A DNA stretch of 64,000 bases. It comes from Ardenticatenales bacterium. Its GTDB lineage: Bacteria > Chloroflexota > Anaerolineae > Ardenticatenales > Ardenticatenaceae. The stretch covers positions 166,918 to 230,917 of the forward strand of contig JACKAZ010000008.1 in assembly GCA_020634795.1 (NCBI GenBank). The letters run 5' to 3'. The notes under the pieces are model-generated. The model was not told the origin of the DNA and searched no databases. It saw only the letters and a program-made list of their open reading frames with translations. The position numbers and the translations under genes were made by a program. Shown in pieces: positions 8,708 through 18,257 of the stretch. Each line of letters begins with the position of its first letter. Positions within the stretch are counted from its first letter, which is position 1.

Positions 8708-9010
8708 CTAACCTAAGTTGAGGTGGCGTGGCTGCAACTCATTCCATCGTTGCCGTACAGCATCAGACGACCGCTCTTCACGCCGGTCGTCCAAGGAGAG
8801 GACCGAAGCCATGCTGACCAGCGCGTTAAGCTGCTTCCATCGCGGAATAATAGAATCACCTTGACGAAGCCGATTGATTTGATCGTTGGAGAGTCGCCAA
8901 CGAGCTTGGTAGCGCCGCAACTCCGCTGAATTCAAGCTCCGCTTTTGCAGGTTTTCGCCCAGAAACGAGAATGGTAGAGACAGAGGAATGATATTCAGGG
9001 GGTGGGACAT
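8708..9010 (-). CDS. Possible small hypothetical protein
   Basis: A 100-codon frame from ATG 9010. The product is basic and predicted helical, with ELRRYQARWRLSNDQINRLR in the middle. It has no signal peptide or known motif, and no ribosome-binding site stands out. The region is lower in GC than the neighbouring genes. I keep it because the reading frame has protein-like composition and no better frame overlaps; it could still be spurious. Confidence 0.4.
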   Translation of the reverse strand: MSHPLNIIPLSLPFSFLGENLQKRSLNSAELRRYQARWRLSNDQINRLRQGDSIIPRWKQLNALVSMASVLSLDDRREERSSDAVRQRWNELQPRHLNLG

Positions 9011-9406
9011 CTGAATAGGGGAATGGCGAATGGCGAATAGAAAATGGGAAGATGGCTAGGATTGTCTTACCGCGCTGCCAACGGCGTTGGCTCGCGCTGC
9101 CTCGCCGTCACGCTGCCACCCACGGATGGGCCTCGTTGCCTCCGCATTGCTGGCCGCAACGGGCACGCCGTGCCGGGCAGCGAAGGGCCGTGGGGGGACA
9201 AGGGTCTGTGCGTGGTATAGCAGCGAAATGGCAACGTATCCCATGCACCATGCACCTGCCATCTGCCAACGGCCCACACTCACTACACTCAACTGACAAC
9301 GTATCCCATGCACCATGCACCATGCACCGCCACAGACGGTTCGGATCCACACGGCCCCCCACAAAAGTCTACTACTTTCACGGCGCCGGATGGCCCGCTC
9401 CACCGC
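9011..9406. other. Intergenic region with heptanucleotide repeats
   Basis: No convincing gene. It carries a short GGCGAAT tract near 9020-9040 and two GCACCAT tracts at 9241-9257 and 9306-9328, both preceded by CAACGTATCC, which suggests local duplication. Open frames on both strands are low in coding signal. Confidence 0.6.
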
Positions 9407-10426
9407 TCAACTGTCGAGTCCGGCCAGCTCGTGTTTCAGGTTGCGGGTCATCAGTTCGCGGACCATGCCCTGCGCGCTGCGTCCTTCGTACAGGACCGCA
9501 TAGAGCAGATCGGTGATCGGCAGCTCGACGTGGTGCTGGGCCGCCAGCTCCCGCGCCGCCTTGATGGTGTAGACCCCTTCTGCGATCTGGGTCATCGAAT
9601 CGCGAATTTCGTCCAGTGAGCGTCCCTTCGCCAGCTCCACGCCGACATGGTGGTTGCGGCTGTGAACACTGTTGCAGGTGCAGAGCAGATCGCCCAGTCC
9701 GGCCAGTCCGGCAAAGGTCAGGGGGCTGGCCCCCGCCGCCGTGCCCAACCGCGTGATTTCGGCGAGGCCCCGTGTCAGGTAGGTCGCTTTGGCGTTATCG
9801 CCCACGGCCAATTGGTCGGCGGCCCCCGCGCCGATGGCGATGATGTTCTTCAGCGCGCCACACATCTCCACGCCCACCAAGTCGTGTTGGGTGTAGACCC
9901 GGAACTCCGGCGTGTTGAGCAGATGTTGGGCCTGTTCCGCCAGCGCGTGGTCGTCCATCGCCACGACCGTGCTGGCGGGTAGCCCGCTCACGATCTCGCG
10001 GGCGATATTCGGCCCACTGAGCGCCCCGACCCGCGCCGCCATTTCGGGCGGCAGTTCCTCGCGGATGACGGTGGTCATGCGCTTCATCGTTGCCAGTTCC
10101 AGCCCTTTGGCGCAAGAAAGGAGGAGCGCACTTTGCGGGAAATGATCCCGCAGCGCCTGCACGTTGGCGCGCATATGCTGGGAGGGCGCGACAAGGAGCA
10201 CCAGTGCTGCGTCGCGCAGCACCTCGGCGGCGTCGGCGGAGATGTGCAGGGCATCGGGCAACGCCACACCCGGCAGGAAGCGACTGTTTTCGCGCCGACT
10301 GTTCAGGGTCTCAGCTTCCTCGGCGCTCCGCGTCCAGAGCCAGACCTCGCGCTCGGCCCGCGCTTGCAAAATGGCGAGCGTGGTCCCCCACGAGCCACTG
10401 CCAATTACGGCGATTTTCTCGGCCAT
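9407..10426 (-). CDS. gpsA: Glycerol-3-phosphate dehydrogenase [NAD(P)+]
   Basis: 339 residues, standard length. The enzyme reduces dihydroxyacetone phosphate to sn-glycerol 3-phosphate for phospholipid synthesis. The Rossmann motif IAVIGSGSWGTTLA is at the N-terminus. ALSGPNIAREI and GVEMCGALKNIIAIGAG carry the family signature, including the catalytic lysine in ALKN. ATG 10426 has AAAGGAG seven bases upstream, inside the last codons of the thioesterase gene, so the two are translationally coupled and probably form a lipid-related operon. Confidence 0.95.
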   Translation of the reverse strand: MAEKIAVIGSGSWGTTLAILQARAEREVWLWTRSAEEAETLNSRRENSRFLPGVALPDALHISADAAEVLRDAALVLLVAPSQHMRANVQALRDHFPQSALLLSCAKGLELATMKRMTTVIREELPPEMAARVGALSGPNIAREIVSGLPASTVVAMDDHALAEQAQHLLNTPEFRVYTQHDLVGVEMCGALKNIIAIGAGAADQLAVGDNAKATYLTRGLAEITRLGTAAGASPLTFAGLAGLGDLLCTCNSVHSRNHHVGVELAKGRSLDEIRDSMTQIAEGVYTIKAARELAAQHHVELPITDLLYAVLYEGRSAQGMVRELMTRNLKHELAGLDS

Positions 10427-10427
10427 C

Positions 10428-10916
10428 TCATTGCTCCTTTCGTGCTGCCAAGCGCTGCGCGGCAGCGGGATCGACGGTCGTTTCAGTGCGGATGATCGCT
10501 GCCCGCCACGCTTCGGGGAGCGGGGCCTTGCGCTCGGCGCGGTAATCGTAGCTGACGATCACGCTGTCGCCATCGGCGGCCAGCCGCTGGAAGCGCTGGC
10601 TGAACAGCGCGTAGGCCATGGTGAAACTGTGTTGACCCAGCCGTGTCACCCGCGTCCCCACGAAGACTGTGTCGGGGAAAGTCAGCGGAAAGCGGAAATT
10701 GCAGTTCACCGAGGCCAAGATCGGGCCGAGACCCTCCTCGTTCATCATGCCACCGAAGCCGATCCGCGCGAAGTAGTCGAGCCGCGCATCCTCGAAATAG
10801 CGGAAGTAGACGATGTTGTTGACATGCTGGAAGGCGTCCATCTGTCCCCACGACAGACGAAGCTCGGTAATTACGGGGAAAGCCGACAGCTCGACATTAT
10901 TCATCACGTTTCTCAT
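10428..10916 (-). CDS. Hotdog-fold acyl-CoA thioesterase (4HBT family)
   Basis: 162 residues. The motif WGQMDAFQHVNNIVYFRYFE near the N-terminus is the 4-hydroxybenzoyl-CoA thioesterase/YbgC signature, with the catalytic-type Asp and the HVNN segment. Such enzymes hydrolyse acyl-CoA or acyl-ACP thioesters in the cytoplasm. The start may be ATG 10916 or the ATG four codons later at 10904. Its stop lies one base from the gpsA start, suggesting co-transcription. The true acyl substrate cannot be read from sequence. Confidence 0.85.
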   Translation of the reverse strand: MRNVMNNVELSAFPVITELRLSWGQMDAFQHVNNIVYFRYFEDARLDYFARIGFGGMMNEEGLGPILASVNCNFRFPLTFPDTVFVGTRVTRLGQHSFTMAYALFSQRFQRLAADGDSVIVSYDYRAERKAPLPEAWRAAIIRTETTVDPAAAQRLAARKEQ

Positions 10917-11102
10917 TCACGGTCGTTAGATCACTAAGATCATCCCATGATCGGCCCGTTGTGGCAAACGGCAACGGACAATGCAGAACGCAGGGCAGGT
11001 AACGGGAGTTCTTCGCACTGCTGCACGGACGGCTCCGCTCCCTTCGACTTCGCTCAGTGCAGGCAAGAGAGGCTCCGAATGTTGGAGCGCTGAAACAATT
11101 CG

Positions 11103-11134
11103 CCCATGCACCATGCACCATGCACCATGCACCA
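11103..11134 (+). repeat. Heptanucleotide tract (GCACCAT)n
   Basis: Four to five perfect units of ATGCACC. Same family as tracts at 8546, 9241, 9306, 57990, 58561, 60847 and 62574. Confidence 0.9.
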
Positions 11135-11170
11135 AGATAACTCACCAGACTCACCCACTCCCCAAACGCT

Positions 11171-11199
11171 TTGCTGCTGTCGACGGCATGTGTCATACT
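11171..11199 (+). promoter_or_regulatory. Putative promoter for leaderless rsfS mRNA
   Basis: TTGCTG at 11171-11176 is separated by 17 bp from CATACT at 11194-11199, with an extended TG at 11191. The expected start of transcription falls at about 11206, which is the A of the ATG. No ribosome-binding site precedes that ATG. Confidence 0.4.
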
Positions 11200-11205
11200 T
11201 TGGCC

Positions 11206-11586
11206 ATGAGTGACGAACAAGGAACCACCAACGGGAAGATCGACGCGGCGGCGTTGGCACGGCACATTGTCTTTTCCATCGAGGATCGCAAGGGGGAGGA
11301 CATTGTGATGCTGGATTTGAACAATGTGGCCCCCATCGCGGATTACTTTGTGATTGCCACGGCGGACAACGAGCGGCAGCTTGGCGCGTTGCGACGCTCG
11401 GTCGAGGAGAGTGTGCAGAAGGAGCTGGGGCTGAAACCGAGCTTGGTGGAAGGCAATATCGAATCCGGTTGGATTTTGCTCGATTACAACTGGGTGATGG
11501 TCCACATCTTTGGCCGCGCCCAGCGCGCCTACTACCGACTCGAATCGCTCTGGGATGACGCCGCAGTCGTTTTGCGTGTCCAGTAA
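11206..11586 (+). CDS. rsfS: Ribosomal silencing factor RsfS (Iojap/DUF143 family)
   Basis: 126 residues from ATG 11206 (MSDEQG). RsfS binds ribosomal protein uL14 and blocks subunit joining in stationary phase. The core motifs are DIVMLDLNNVAPIADYFVIAT, GWILLDYNWVMVHIF and the RAYYRLESLW segment, all characteristic. An earlier in-frame ATG at 11188 is possible. There is no Shine-Dalgarno sequence, and the promoter position suggests a leaderless message. A strong terminator follows 15 bp after the stop. Confidence 0.93.
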   Translation: MSDEQGTTNGKIDAAALARHIVFSIEDRKGEDIVMLDLNNVAPIADYFVIATADNERQLGALRRSVEESVQKELGLKPSLVEGNIESGWILLDYNWVMVHIFGRAQRAYYRLESLWDDAAVVLRVQ

Positions 11587-11600
11587 CCCTCAGCAAAGAG

Positions 11601-11634
11601 AAAACCCCGTCTTATGGAAGACGGGGTTTTTGTT
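11601..11634. terminator. Bidirectional intrinsic terminator
   Basis: AAAACCCCGTCTT and AAGACGGGGTTTT pair around ATGG, followed by more T. It serves both rsfS and the convergent ndk gene. Confidence 0.92.
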
Positions 11635-11647
11635 TGGCTGACGACGA

Positions 11648-12097
11648 TTATTCGTAAATCCACTCACTGCCCGGACGCTCTTGGGGCGCGTAGTCGGCCG
11701 CGCTGAACCAGAGGGCCAGTTCCGTCTCGCCGTTCTCCACCGAATCCGAGCCGTGGATCAGATTGCGGCCGATCTCCATCCCGTAGTCGCCACGAATCGT
11801 GCCGGGCGCCGCTTCCAACGGGTTCGTCGCGCCGATCGTTTGACGGGCGGCCTTCACCGCATTCTTGCCCTCCAACGCCATCACCACCACCGGCGCCGAG
11901 ACGATATATTCGATCAGCCCGTCGTAGAAAGGGCGTCCCTTGTGGACGGCGTAATGTTCTTCGGCCAAGCCACGGTCGACCTGAAGCATCTTCAGCGCCA
12001 CCACCTTCAAGCCGCGCCGCTCGAAGCGGCTGATGATCTCGCCCGTCAGCCCGCGCTGCACGCCGTCCGGCTTCACAATAATCAATGTCCGTTCCAT
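11648..12097 (-). CDS. ndk: Nucleoside diphosphate kinase
   Basis: 149 residues, typical length. It transfers the gamma phosphate of ATP to NDPs through a phosphohistidine. MERTLIIVKPDGVQRGL opens the protein and NLIHGSDSVENG carries the catalytic histidine. The end, PGSEWIYE, matches the family C-terminus. It is monocistronic and cytoplasmic. Confidence 0.97.
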   Translation of the reverse strand: MERTLIIVKPDGVQRGLTGEIISRFERRGLKVVALKMLQVDRGLAEEHYAVHKGRPFYDGLIEYIVSAPVVVMALEGKNAVKAARQTIGATNPLEAAPGTIRGDYGMEIGRNLIHGSDSVENGETELALWFSAADYAPQERPGSEWIYE

Positions 12098-12439
12098 GAG
12101 TCCTCTACTTTGTCTCTTCTTTCTGTGCCTGACAGATCGTGTAGTCTATCACAAAATGGTGGGAAGATGGAATGGGGCACGGGTACGGGCGTTGGCGAAG
12201 GCTGATGGCTAGGCAGCGCTGTTCACATGCCGTTGAGTGGTATGGTGCCTGGGTCGAGCGTACGACACCGGCGAAGCGGTGATACGCTTCCTGGCATCAC
12301 TCCACTCTCCACGATGGACGTATTGAAACACCGATCCATCCACAACGGCAGAGCGTTCAAAAAACGAGCCACCATCATCCCATTCTCCCCGCTACGCTGG
12401 GCAAGCGTGCCAAGAGCAGGCGCGCTGCCTCGCTCTGGC
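12098..12439. other. Intergenic region, no gene recognised
   Basis: It contains the ndk upstream region and the area beyond the beta-helix gene stop. A 79-codon forward frame (12227-12466) overlaps the beta-helix gene end and looks non-coding. No clear repeat or hairpin was seen. Confidence 0.5.
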
Positions 12440-14110
12440 TCACTTTTCGATCAGCGGCAGGTATAAGGCCATTATCTCCACACCGTTCCGCTCAACTGCG
12501 CCGAGGTCGCAGTTGCCATCTACCCGCCCGTAGCCGCGTTGGTCGAAGAAAGCGACTGCGGCACAACCCGCCTCGCTTGCGACATCAAGCGCCGGGCTGA
12601 GCGCGTTGGGCATGTGGGTGAAGGTCGGCCCCCCATTGTCATCCAACGGCAGTAGTTGCGGATCTTGGTTGGGGAGGGAGAAACCGGGGCAGGAGTCATC
12701 GCTGGCTAGGTTGCCCCCTGAAGCAATAATGGTACCGCCGCCTATCGTCGCGCAGTTGTCGTTGCCACTGCTGGCCGTGTTGGGCGCCAAGATGCTATTT
12801 TCCACGGTGAGCGCAGCCCCATCGTGCACATTGATCGCGGCGCCACTGTTGTTCGCGAAATTAAGGGCCAGCGTACTGTGTAGGAGATGTCCCACAGAGG
12901 AAGCGCTCTGTAGGGTAATGGCGCCTCCCATGCCCCAGTTGCCGCTCAGCGTGCTGTTCGCCACGGAAAGTTGCCCCGTCGCAAAAATCGCGCCCCCAAA
13001 GTGGTTGTAGCTACGGTTCATAAAGAAGGTACTGTCGGAGACGTCGAGTACGCTTCCGCTACTATAAATCGCACCGCCATTGCCTTCCGACTGGTTGTTG
13101 CTGAAGTACGATTGCACGATCGTCGCGTTCGAGCCGCCGAGAATGCGGATCCCACCGCCGGGCCCGGAATCAAGGGCAGCGTTATTCTCGAACAAACTAT
13201 GTTCGACTTGTAGCGGCTCGACGTTGACCCCGTTGAAGGCCCCCCCCATCGTCGCTTGGTTGTCGATCAGCTCGCTGCCTACTATGGTCACAGCGCTATC
13301 GACCACGTGGATGCCCCCGCCACTGAAGCTGACCTCATTCCCCCAAATAACACTATCTTGAACCAGTAGGCTGCCCCCCTCGCTGTAAATCGCGCCGCCC
13401 GAGCTTTGGACACCTGTCCCGAAATTCTCACTGATTTCACTCGATTCGATGGTGAGCGTACCGCCCTCGCTGCAGAAGGCCGCGCCATGTCCCTGCGCCG
13501 TCTCGTTATGTTGCACCACGGCATCTTGCACCATGACGGTGCTGCTCTCGTTCAGATAGAAGGCGCCGCCACATCCGGCATCGACGCCGTTATCTTCCAA
13601 GTTCACCCGTTCCAACATCACCGTGCTGGATAGGACACGAATCCCCGCCCCATTTTGATCGCCAGCGGCCCCACCCCCCGCGATCGTCAGATCTTTGATC
13701 GTGACGGTCGGATGGATATCGCCCGCGCCGACTATGTTGAATACGCGGTTCGCGTCGTGGCCCAAAATGCTCAGTTGGTCCGTGCCGTCGCCTTGAATGG
13801 TGAGATCATTGAGGATGGAGAGTTGCCCGTTGGACAATTGGAAGCTGGCAGGGTTCGGTACCGCGAAGTTGATCAACGCAGCCTCGCTCCCGGCATTGGC
13901 CTCCTCTATCGCGGCCCGCAATGTGCAAAAGGTGAGGCCTACAATCGCAGAGCAGATGCCATCGCCCGGATTGGCGTCCTGCATGTCGGCCCCAATGTTC
14001 ACCGTGAAGGTGATCAGTTCGTCCGGCACTGCTGCGACGCTGTGCTGGCCCCCTGACATCAGCAGAAGGCAAAGGATGAGGATAGTAAAGATGATGCGCG
14101 AACCAGACAT
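12440..14110 (-). CDS. Secreted parallel beta-helix surface protein
   Basis: 556 residues from ATG 14110, chosen because GGAGGA precedes it and a signal peptide follows (MSGSRIIFTILILCLLLMSG). The mature start TFTVNIGADMQDANPGDGIC plus CTLRAAIEEANA is the signature of a CSLREA-like leader found on many Chloroflexota surface proteins. The body is a series of right-handed beta-helix rungs rich in Asn and Gly, such as ENNAALDSGPGGGIRI. It ends ALYLPLIEK, a YLPL motif of unclear function. Its role is unknown; adhesion or polysaccharide binding is possible. Confidence 0.8.
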   Translation of the reverse strand: MSGSRIIFTILILCLLLMSGGQHSVAAVPDELITFTVNIGADMQDANPGDGICSAIVGLTFCTLRAAIEEANAGSEAALINFAVPNPASFQLSNGQLSILNDLTIQGDGTDQLSILGHDANRVFNIVGAGDIHPTVTIKDLTIAGGGAAGDQNGAGIRVLSSTVMLERVNLEDNGVDAGCGGAFYLNESSTVMVQDAVVQHNETAQGHGAAFCSEGGTLTIESSEISENFGTGVQSSGGAIYSEGGSLLVQDSVIWGNEVSFSGGGIHVVDSAVTIVGSELIDNQATMGGAFNGVNVEPLQVEHSLFENNAALDSGPGGGIRILGGSNATIVQSYFSNNQSEGNGGAIYSSGSVLDVSDSTFFMNRSYNHFGGAIFATGQLSVANSTLSGNWGMGGAITLQSASSVGHLLHSTLALNFANNSGAAINVHDGAALTVENSILAPNTASSGNDNCATIGGGTIIASGGNLASDDSCPGFSLPNQDPQLLPLDDNGGPTFTHMPNALSPALDVASEAGCAAVAFFDQRGYGRVDGNCDLGAVERNGVEIMALYLPLIEK

Positions 14111-14328
14111 AAGCGTCCTCCGATTTGATTGGGGTCTGTTCCGACTCAGTTTGAATCTGACGCACTGGCGCACGTCACGTCGCGAGATAGAGAGATCGCC
14201 ATTTCTTGCCCTTGATTTTCGCTGAAGGTCTAGGCATCTGTTTCTCGATTCTCGATGCCCACCAACTCGCATGAAACACACCCATTTGAAATGGTATGGT
14301 TAAGTAAACGAGAGCATTGGCCTGTCAA

Positions 14329-14532
14329 TCATTCCGATCCCCTTTCCTCGCTCGAGTCATCGGTATCGGAATGGGCGCTACGATCCAAAAAGAGATAGAG
14401 GGCGTCCATTGAAGCGAACTGCCACTGTGCCTCCGTCCCGACCTGTTTGACGGTGATCAGCCACTCCTGAGCCGCATTCTCGCGCCGCAATCGCACCAAA
14501 TAGGCCAAATAGAGGGGGGCAGTGCTCGCCAC
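14329..14532 (-). CDS. Small conserved-type hypothetical protein
   Basis: 67 residues: YLAYLVRLRRENAAQEWLIT followed by a beta-rich segment and ASMDALYLFLD. Short Chloroflexota proteins often have this layout (aromatic/basic start, W-x-a-s-L strand, F-x-s-L-e-x-L-f-x-F-L end), but I cannot name the family. Function unknown. It sits between the beta-helix gene and the large regulator. Confidence 0.6.
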   Translation of the reverse strand: MASTAPLYLAYLVRLRRENAAQEWLITVKQVGTEAQWQFASMDALYLFLDRSAHSDTDDSSEERGSE

Positions 14533-14932
14533 GACTTAACGGCTCCTAGGGCTTGGGTCTACCATGTCGCAATGTCCCCCGTACAACCGTGGCCCACGAA
14601 CCCTTTCCACCGTTGCCGCCACTCCCATTCCTCTGACTAGTGAATGCATAGTCCCACTTTAGAGCCTCTGCGTCCCAAAACCGTCCCAAGCCTTCCTCCG
14701 GCCCCCCATCGGTGCTTTGCCGCGCTGCTCGGACAGTGAGGTCGACCTTGGCATGGGGGGGCGTGCCGCCAGCAAGCGCTTGGGTGACAGTGCCCCGCTT
14801 GCTATACTGAGCCTGCCACTCGCCGAGATCCGATCGTGGTTCAACCACAGATGGCCCTCACCGGTGTCGCGCTTCTAATCGCGTCCAGCCGGTGGGGCAA
14901 CCCTCCCCAACGCTTAGATCGGAGCCATCGCC
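14533..14932. other. Intergenic region upstream of the large regulator
   Basis: No convincing gene; a 100-codon reverse frame has poor composition. It contains the putative promoter at 14780-14808. Confidence 0.5.
14780..14808 (+). promoter_or_regulatory. Putative promoter of the BTAD regulator gene
   Basis: TTGGGT (14780-14785), 17 bp spacer, TATACT (14803-14808). This would give a leader of roughly 120 nt before the GTG at 14933. Confidence 0.45.
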
Positions 14933-17900
14933 GTGACCCTTCTCTCCCTACAGTTGTTGGGTCCCTTTTCGGGGCAGATCGCAGAGGAGCCCCTCAACCG
15001 ATTGAGTACCGACAAGGTGCGCGCCCTGCTCGCCTTCTTGGCGATTGAAGCGGATCAACCCCATCGTCGCGACCGTCTTGCTGCCCTGCTCTGGCCGGAT
15101 TCGACGCGCCCCGTCGCCCTGCGGAATCTGCGCAAATCGCTCCATCGCCTACGTGTTGATCTCGACAAACAGGCCCCCCTCACCAGCAGCCGTCTCTTGA
15201 ACGTAGAGCGGCAGACGATCGAACTCCACAGTGCCGCCTTGTGGCTGGATGTGACGCAATTCTTGGAGGAGATCGATGCGAGTGAGCGCCACCCCCACCC
15301 CACGCTCGCGGGCTGCGAACCGTGTCTTGAGCGGTTGCAGGCAGCGGCAGCTCTCTATCGGGGCGACTTGCTGGCGGGTCTTTCTCTTCCTGATGCGCCG
15401 GAATGGGAGGAGTGGCAGCTTCTTTGGCGGGAACGCCTCAACCAGCAAGCCCTGCAGCTACTGGATCTACTTACCGATCTCTACCTCGCGCGCCAAGATT
15501 TCTCGCGAGCGATGGATTTCGTTCATCGGCAGTGGCGCCTTGATCCGTGGCGTGAGCGCTCCTACCGGCAGGGGATGATGGCTTTGGCCGGACGCGGAGA
15601 ACGCTCGGCGGCGATCGAGCTGTTCGAACGCTGCCGCGAGCTATTGGCAGAGGCGCTGGGCGTAGCGCCGGACGTCGAAACGATCGCGCTCGTTGAACAA
15701 CTCCGACGGAGCGATGGGGGAGGAATAGCAGGCGAGACAGGGCCGCGGCCCCCGCTCCGGTTGCACCACTTTCCAACGACGATGTCGCCCTTTATCGGCA
15801 GGGCGGCCGAGCTGGCAGAGGCCGTAAGCAAATTGCGGGATCCAAGCTGCCGTCTTCTCACCTTGCACGGCTCGGGTGGCATTGGCAAGAGCCGTCTCAG
15901 CCTACAAGTGGCGAGCCGGCTTGCCACCGAGAGTGATCGGTTTGTTGAGGGCATTTTCTTCGTGCCCCTCGCCAACGCTGCCAGTCGTGAAGATTTCCTG
16001 AAGGAGCTTGTCCACCATCTTGGATTAGAGCCCTCCAAGGCGCAGCGGGCTACCGTTCAACTGGCCGACTTTTTTCGGCGCAATCGTCTGCTTGTCGTGC
16101 TTGATAACTTCGAGCAGCTGATCGACGACTGTGCTGAACTGCTTTATGAATGGATAAGGGCCGCGCCCCACGTGGCATTTCTCGTGACCTCGCGCGAGCC
16201 ACTACGGGCGCAAAGCGAATGGGCGTTACCGCTGGTCGGACTCAGCCTTCCAACCGAGGGCGATGAGCTGGCGGGACGATCTGACGCGGTGCAACTCTTT
16301 CTGCAAGCCCTGCGTCGCGTACGGACGGATGTGGCGCTCTCCGACGAAGAGATTGCCGCCATCGTTCGGATCTGCCACTTGGTGGATGGCATGCCCCTCG
16401 CACTGGAGCAGGCCGCGCGCTGGGCGCGGAGCTACGACTTGACCACGATTGCGGCGGAAATCGCACAGGACTTGGATTTTTTGGTGAGTAACGCCACCGA
16501 TCTGCCCGCCCGCCATCGAAACATGCGGGTCATCTTCGAACAGAGCTGGCAACGTCTACCCGCCGCTGAACGACCGATTTTTGCGACACTTTCGTTATTC
16601 CGGGGGGGATTCACCGCAGAGGCGGCCCGAGCGGTGAGCGGCGCCTCCCTTTTACAACTCGCGTCGCTATTGGATAACTCCCTGATCGCCCGCGCCAGTG
16701 CGCATCGCTATCAGATGCACGAATTGTTGCGTCAGTTCGCCGCCGAAAAGTTGATGGCGCTTGGTGCAACGGGCCAGCAGGCCCTGGCTCGCCATGCCGC
16801 GTTCTATCGTACCTTACTCACAAATCGTGCCGACAAGCTCTACGGGGCCAATCCACGCGCAGAAATTGAACGACTGCAACGAGATCTGGATAACATACGC
16901 CAAGCGTGGGATTGGACGAGCGAGCATGGCACCGTTGAAGCGATTTCATCCAGTGTTGAGGGACTAACGCGCCTCTTCTGGCTCACCGGGCAGTTGCGTG
17001 AGGCGGTAGGTCGACTCGCGGCGCTTTCACGGCGGATCGAACAACAGGGCGGTGGGACGAGCCCACCCCTAGCCCGCGATACGCTTACCATATTGAAGGT
17101 ACATCAGGCCAACTTTCACTTCGAGCTTGATGAGAACGAACAGGCTGATCGGTGCGTTACCCAAGCTGAAATGCTCGGGGGTCAGGCGCGTCCCATCGTC
17201 AGAGGCCAGATCCATCTGATGCGCGCCAAAATCAGCTTTCGCGCCAATGCGTACGACCACGCGCAAACCGAGTACATTAGCGCGTTGCAGTACTTGGAAG
17301 GACGGGAACCCGTGTCCGTTGTGGAGCTGCTTCACGGACTAGGGGTCTTACATATGAGTCAGGGCGACTTGGACAGTGCCCGGCAACTCTTCGAACGGGG
17401 TTTAGCGGTCGCGGAGCAGGCCAACTATCTGGCTGGCGTCGCCCAACACCAGCGGTTGATCGGCAGCATTAAGCGCCAACAAGGGGAACGGGACGCGGCG
17501 CTCCGCGCCTATCAACGCGCCCTTATTGCCAGTCGCCAGTCGGGGGATCGGGCCATGTATGTGCGAGTCTTGAACAGTCTGGCCATCACGCTGATGGAAG
17601 CAGAGCAGTTCGATGACGCGCTCGCCCGCTATCAGAGCGCACTTGACCTCTGCCGCGAAATTGGCTGGGGGAGTGTCAGCGTAATGCTGATCGGAAATAT
17701 CGGGGAGCTGCACGCACGCCGCCAACACTGGGATGAAGCGCTCTCGGCGCTGGAGGAAGCGTGCCGCCTCGCCCAACAGCTCGCCCGCCCAGACATTTAT
17801 GCCAATTATCGGAACTCAATCGCGGAAATCCACCACCAGATGGGCAAGCTAAGCAGGGCACGCCACGGGTACGAGCAAGCGCTGAAGGCGACAGAACACG

Positions 17901-18208
17901 CTGAACATCACCGCAATCGGATGAACGCCCTTGCCGGCTTGGGGGATGTTCACAAGGAATCGGGGGAGGTGGATAAGGCGCTCGGTTTCTACCAGCGTGC
18001 TATCGCCCTCCAACGCGCCTCGAACCACCGTCACCACCTGTGCCGCACGCTCATCGCCTGCGCTGAGGCGTGGCGGCTGGCGGGCGAACTCCAGCAGAGC
18101 GAGCCGCTTTTGAATGAGGCCCATCAACTCGCTGCCGAATTTGGATGGGACGATCTCGCCGCGCGGATTGTTCAACTGCGGACTCAATGGGAGCGTGGCG
18201 CGGAGTGA
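14933..18208 (+). CDS. SARP/BTAD transcriptional regulator with NB-ARC-type ATPase and TPR repeats
   Basis: 1091 residues from GTG 14933, with GGAG about nine bases upstream. The N-terminus has an OmpR-like winged helix (RLSTDKVRALLAFLAIEA) followed by a bacterial transcriptional activation domain (~95-250). The STAND-type ATPase follows: P-loop LHGSGGIGKSRLS at ~310, Walker B LLVVLDNFEQ at ~385, and LVTSREPLR as sensor. The C-terminal third (~650-1091) is TPR repeats, e.g. DAALRAYQRALIASRQSGDR. Such proteins sense a signal through TPRs and activate nearby genes. The target is not obvious; the convergent AttH gene is one candidate. Confidence 0.9.
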   Translation: MTLLSLQLLGPFSGQIAEEPLNRLSTDKVRALLAFLAIEADQPHRRDRLAALLWPDSTRPVALRNLRKSLHRLRVDLDKQAPLTSSRLLNVERQTIELHSAALWLDVTQFLEEIDASERHPHPTLAGCEPCLERLQAAAALYRGDLLAGLSLPDAPEWEEWQLLWRERLNQQALQLLDLLTDLYLARQDFSRAMDFVHRQWRLDPWRERSYRQGMMALAGRGERSAAIELFERCRELLAEALGVAPDVETIALVEQLRRSDGGGIAGETGPRPPLRLHHFPTTMSPFIGRAAELAEAVSKLRDPSCRLLTLHGSGGIGKSRLSLQVASRLATESDRFVEGIFFVPLANAASREDFLKELVHHLGLEPSKAQRATVQLADFFRRNRLLVVLDNFEQLIDDCAELLYEWIRAAPHVAFLVTSREPLRAQSEWALPLVGLSLPTEGDELAGRSDAVQLFLQALRRVRTDVALSDEEIAAIVRICHLVDGMPLALEQAARWARSYDLTTIAAEIAQDLDFLVSNATDLPARHRNMRVIFEQSWQRLPAAERPIFATLSLFRGGFTAEAARAVSGASLLQLASLLDNSLIARASAHRYQMHELLRQFAAEKLMALGATGQQALARHAAFYRTLLTNRADKLYGANPRAEIERLQRDLDNIRQAWDWTSEHGTVEAISSSVEGLTRLFWLTGQLREAVGRLAALSRRIEQQGGGTSPPLARDTLTILKVHQANFHFELDENEQADRCVTQAEMLGGQARPIVRGQIHLMRAKISFRANAYDHAQTEYISALQYLEGREPVSVVELLHGLGVLHMSQGDLDSARQLFERGLAVAEQANYLAGVAQHQRLIGSIKRQQGERDAALRAYQRALIASRQSGDRAMYVRVLNSLAITLMEAEQFDDALARYQSALDLCREIGWGSVSVMLIGNIGELHARRQHWDEALSALEEACRLAQQLARPDIYANYRNSIAEIHHQMGKLSRARHGYEQALKATEHAEHHRNRMNALAGLGDVHKESGEVDKALGFYQRAIALQRASNHRHHLCRTLIACAEAWRLAGELQQSEPLLNEAHQLAAEFGWDDLAARIVQLRTQWERGAE

Positions 18209-18257
18209 GCCTAACGGCCCGCCAACCCGGTCGATCGCCGGGCCCAAGGCGCGAACG

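Larger units (their letters stand above)
10917..11205. other. Divergent intergenic region with GCACCAT tract
   Basis: Lies between the thioesterase and rsfS starts. It holds a four-unit heptanucleotide tract at 11103-11134 and a CCCTTCGACTTCGCTCAG word (11039-11056), a common kind of dispersed repeat. Confidence 0.55.

Noticed and set aside
14546..14848. 100-codon reverse frame upstream of the BTAD regulator
   Set aside because: Low-complexity composition, no ribosome-binding site, and it covers the putative promoter.
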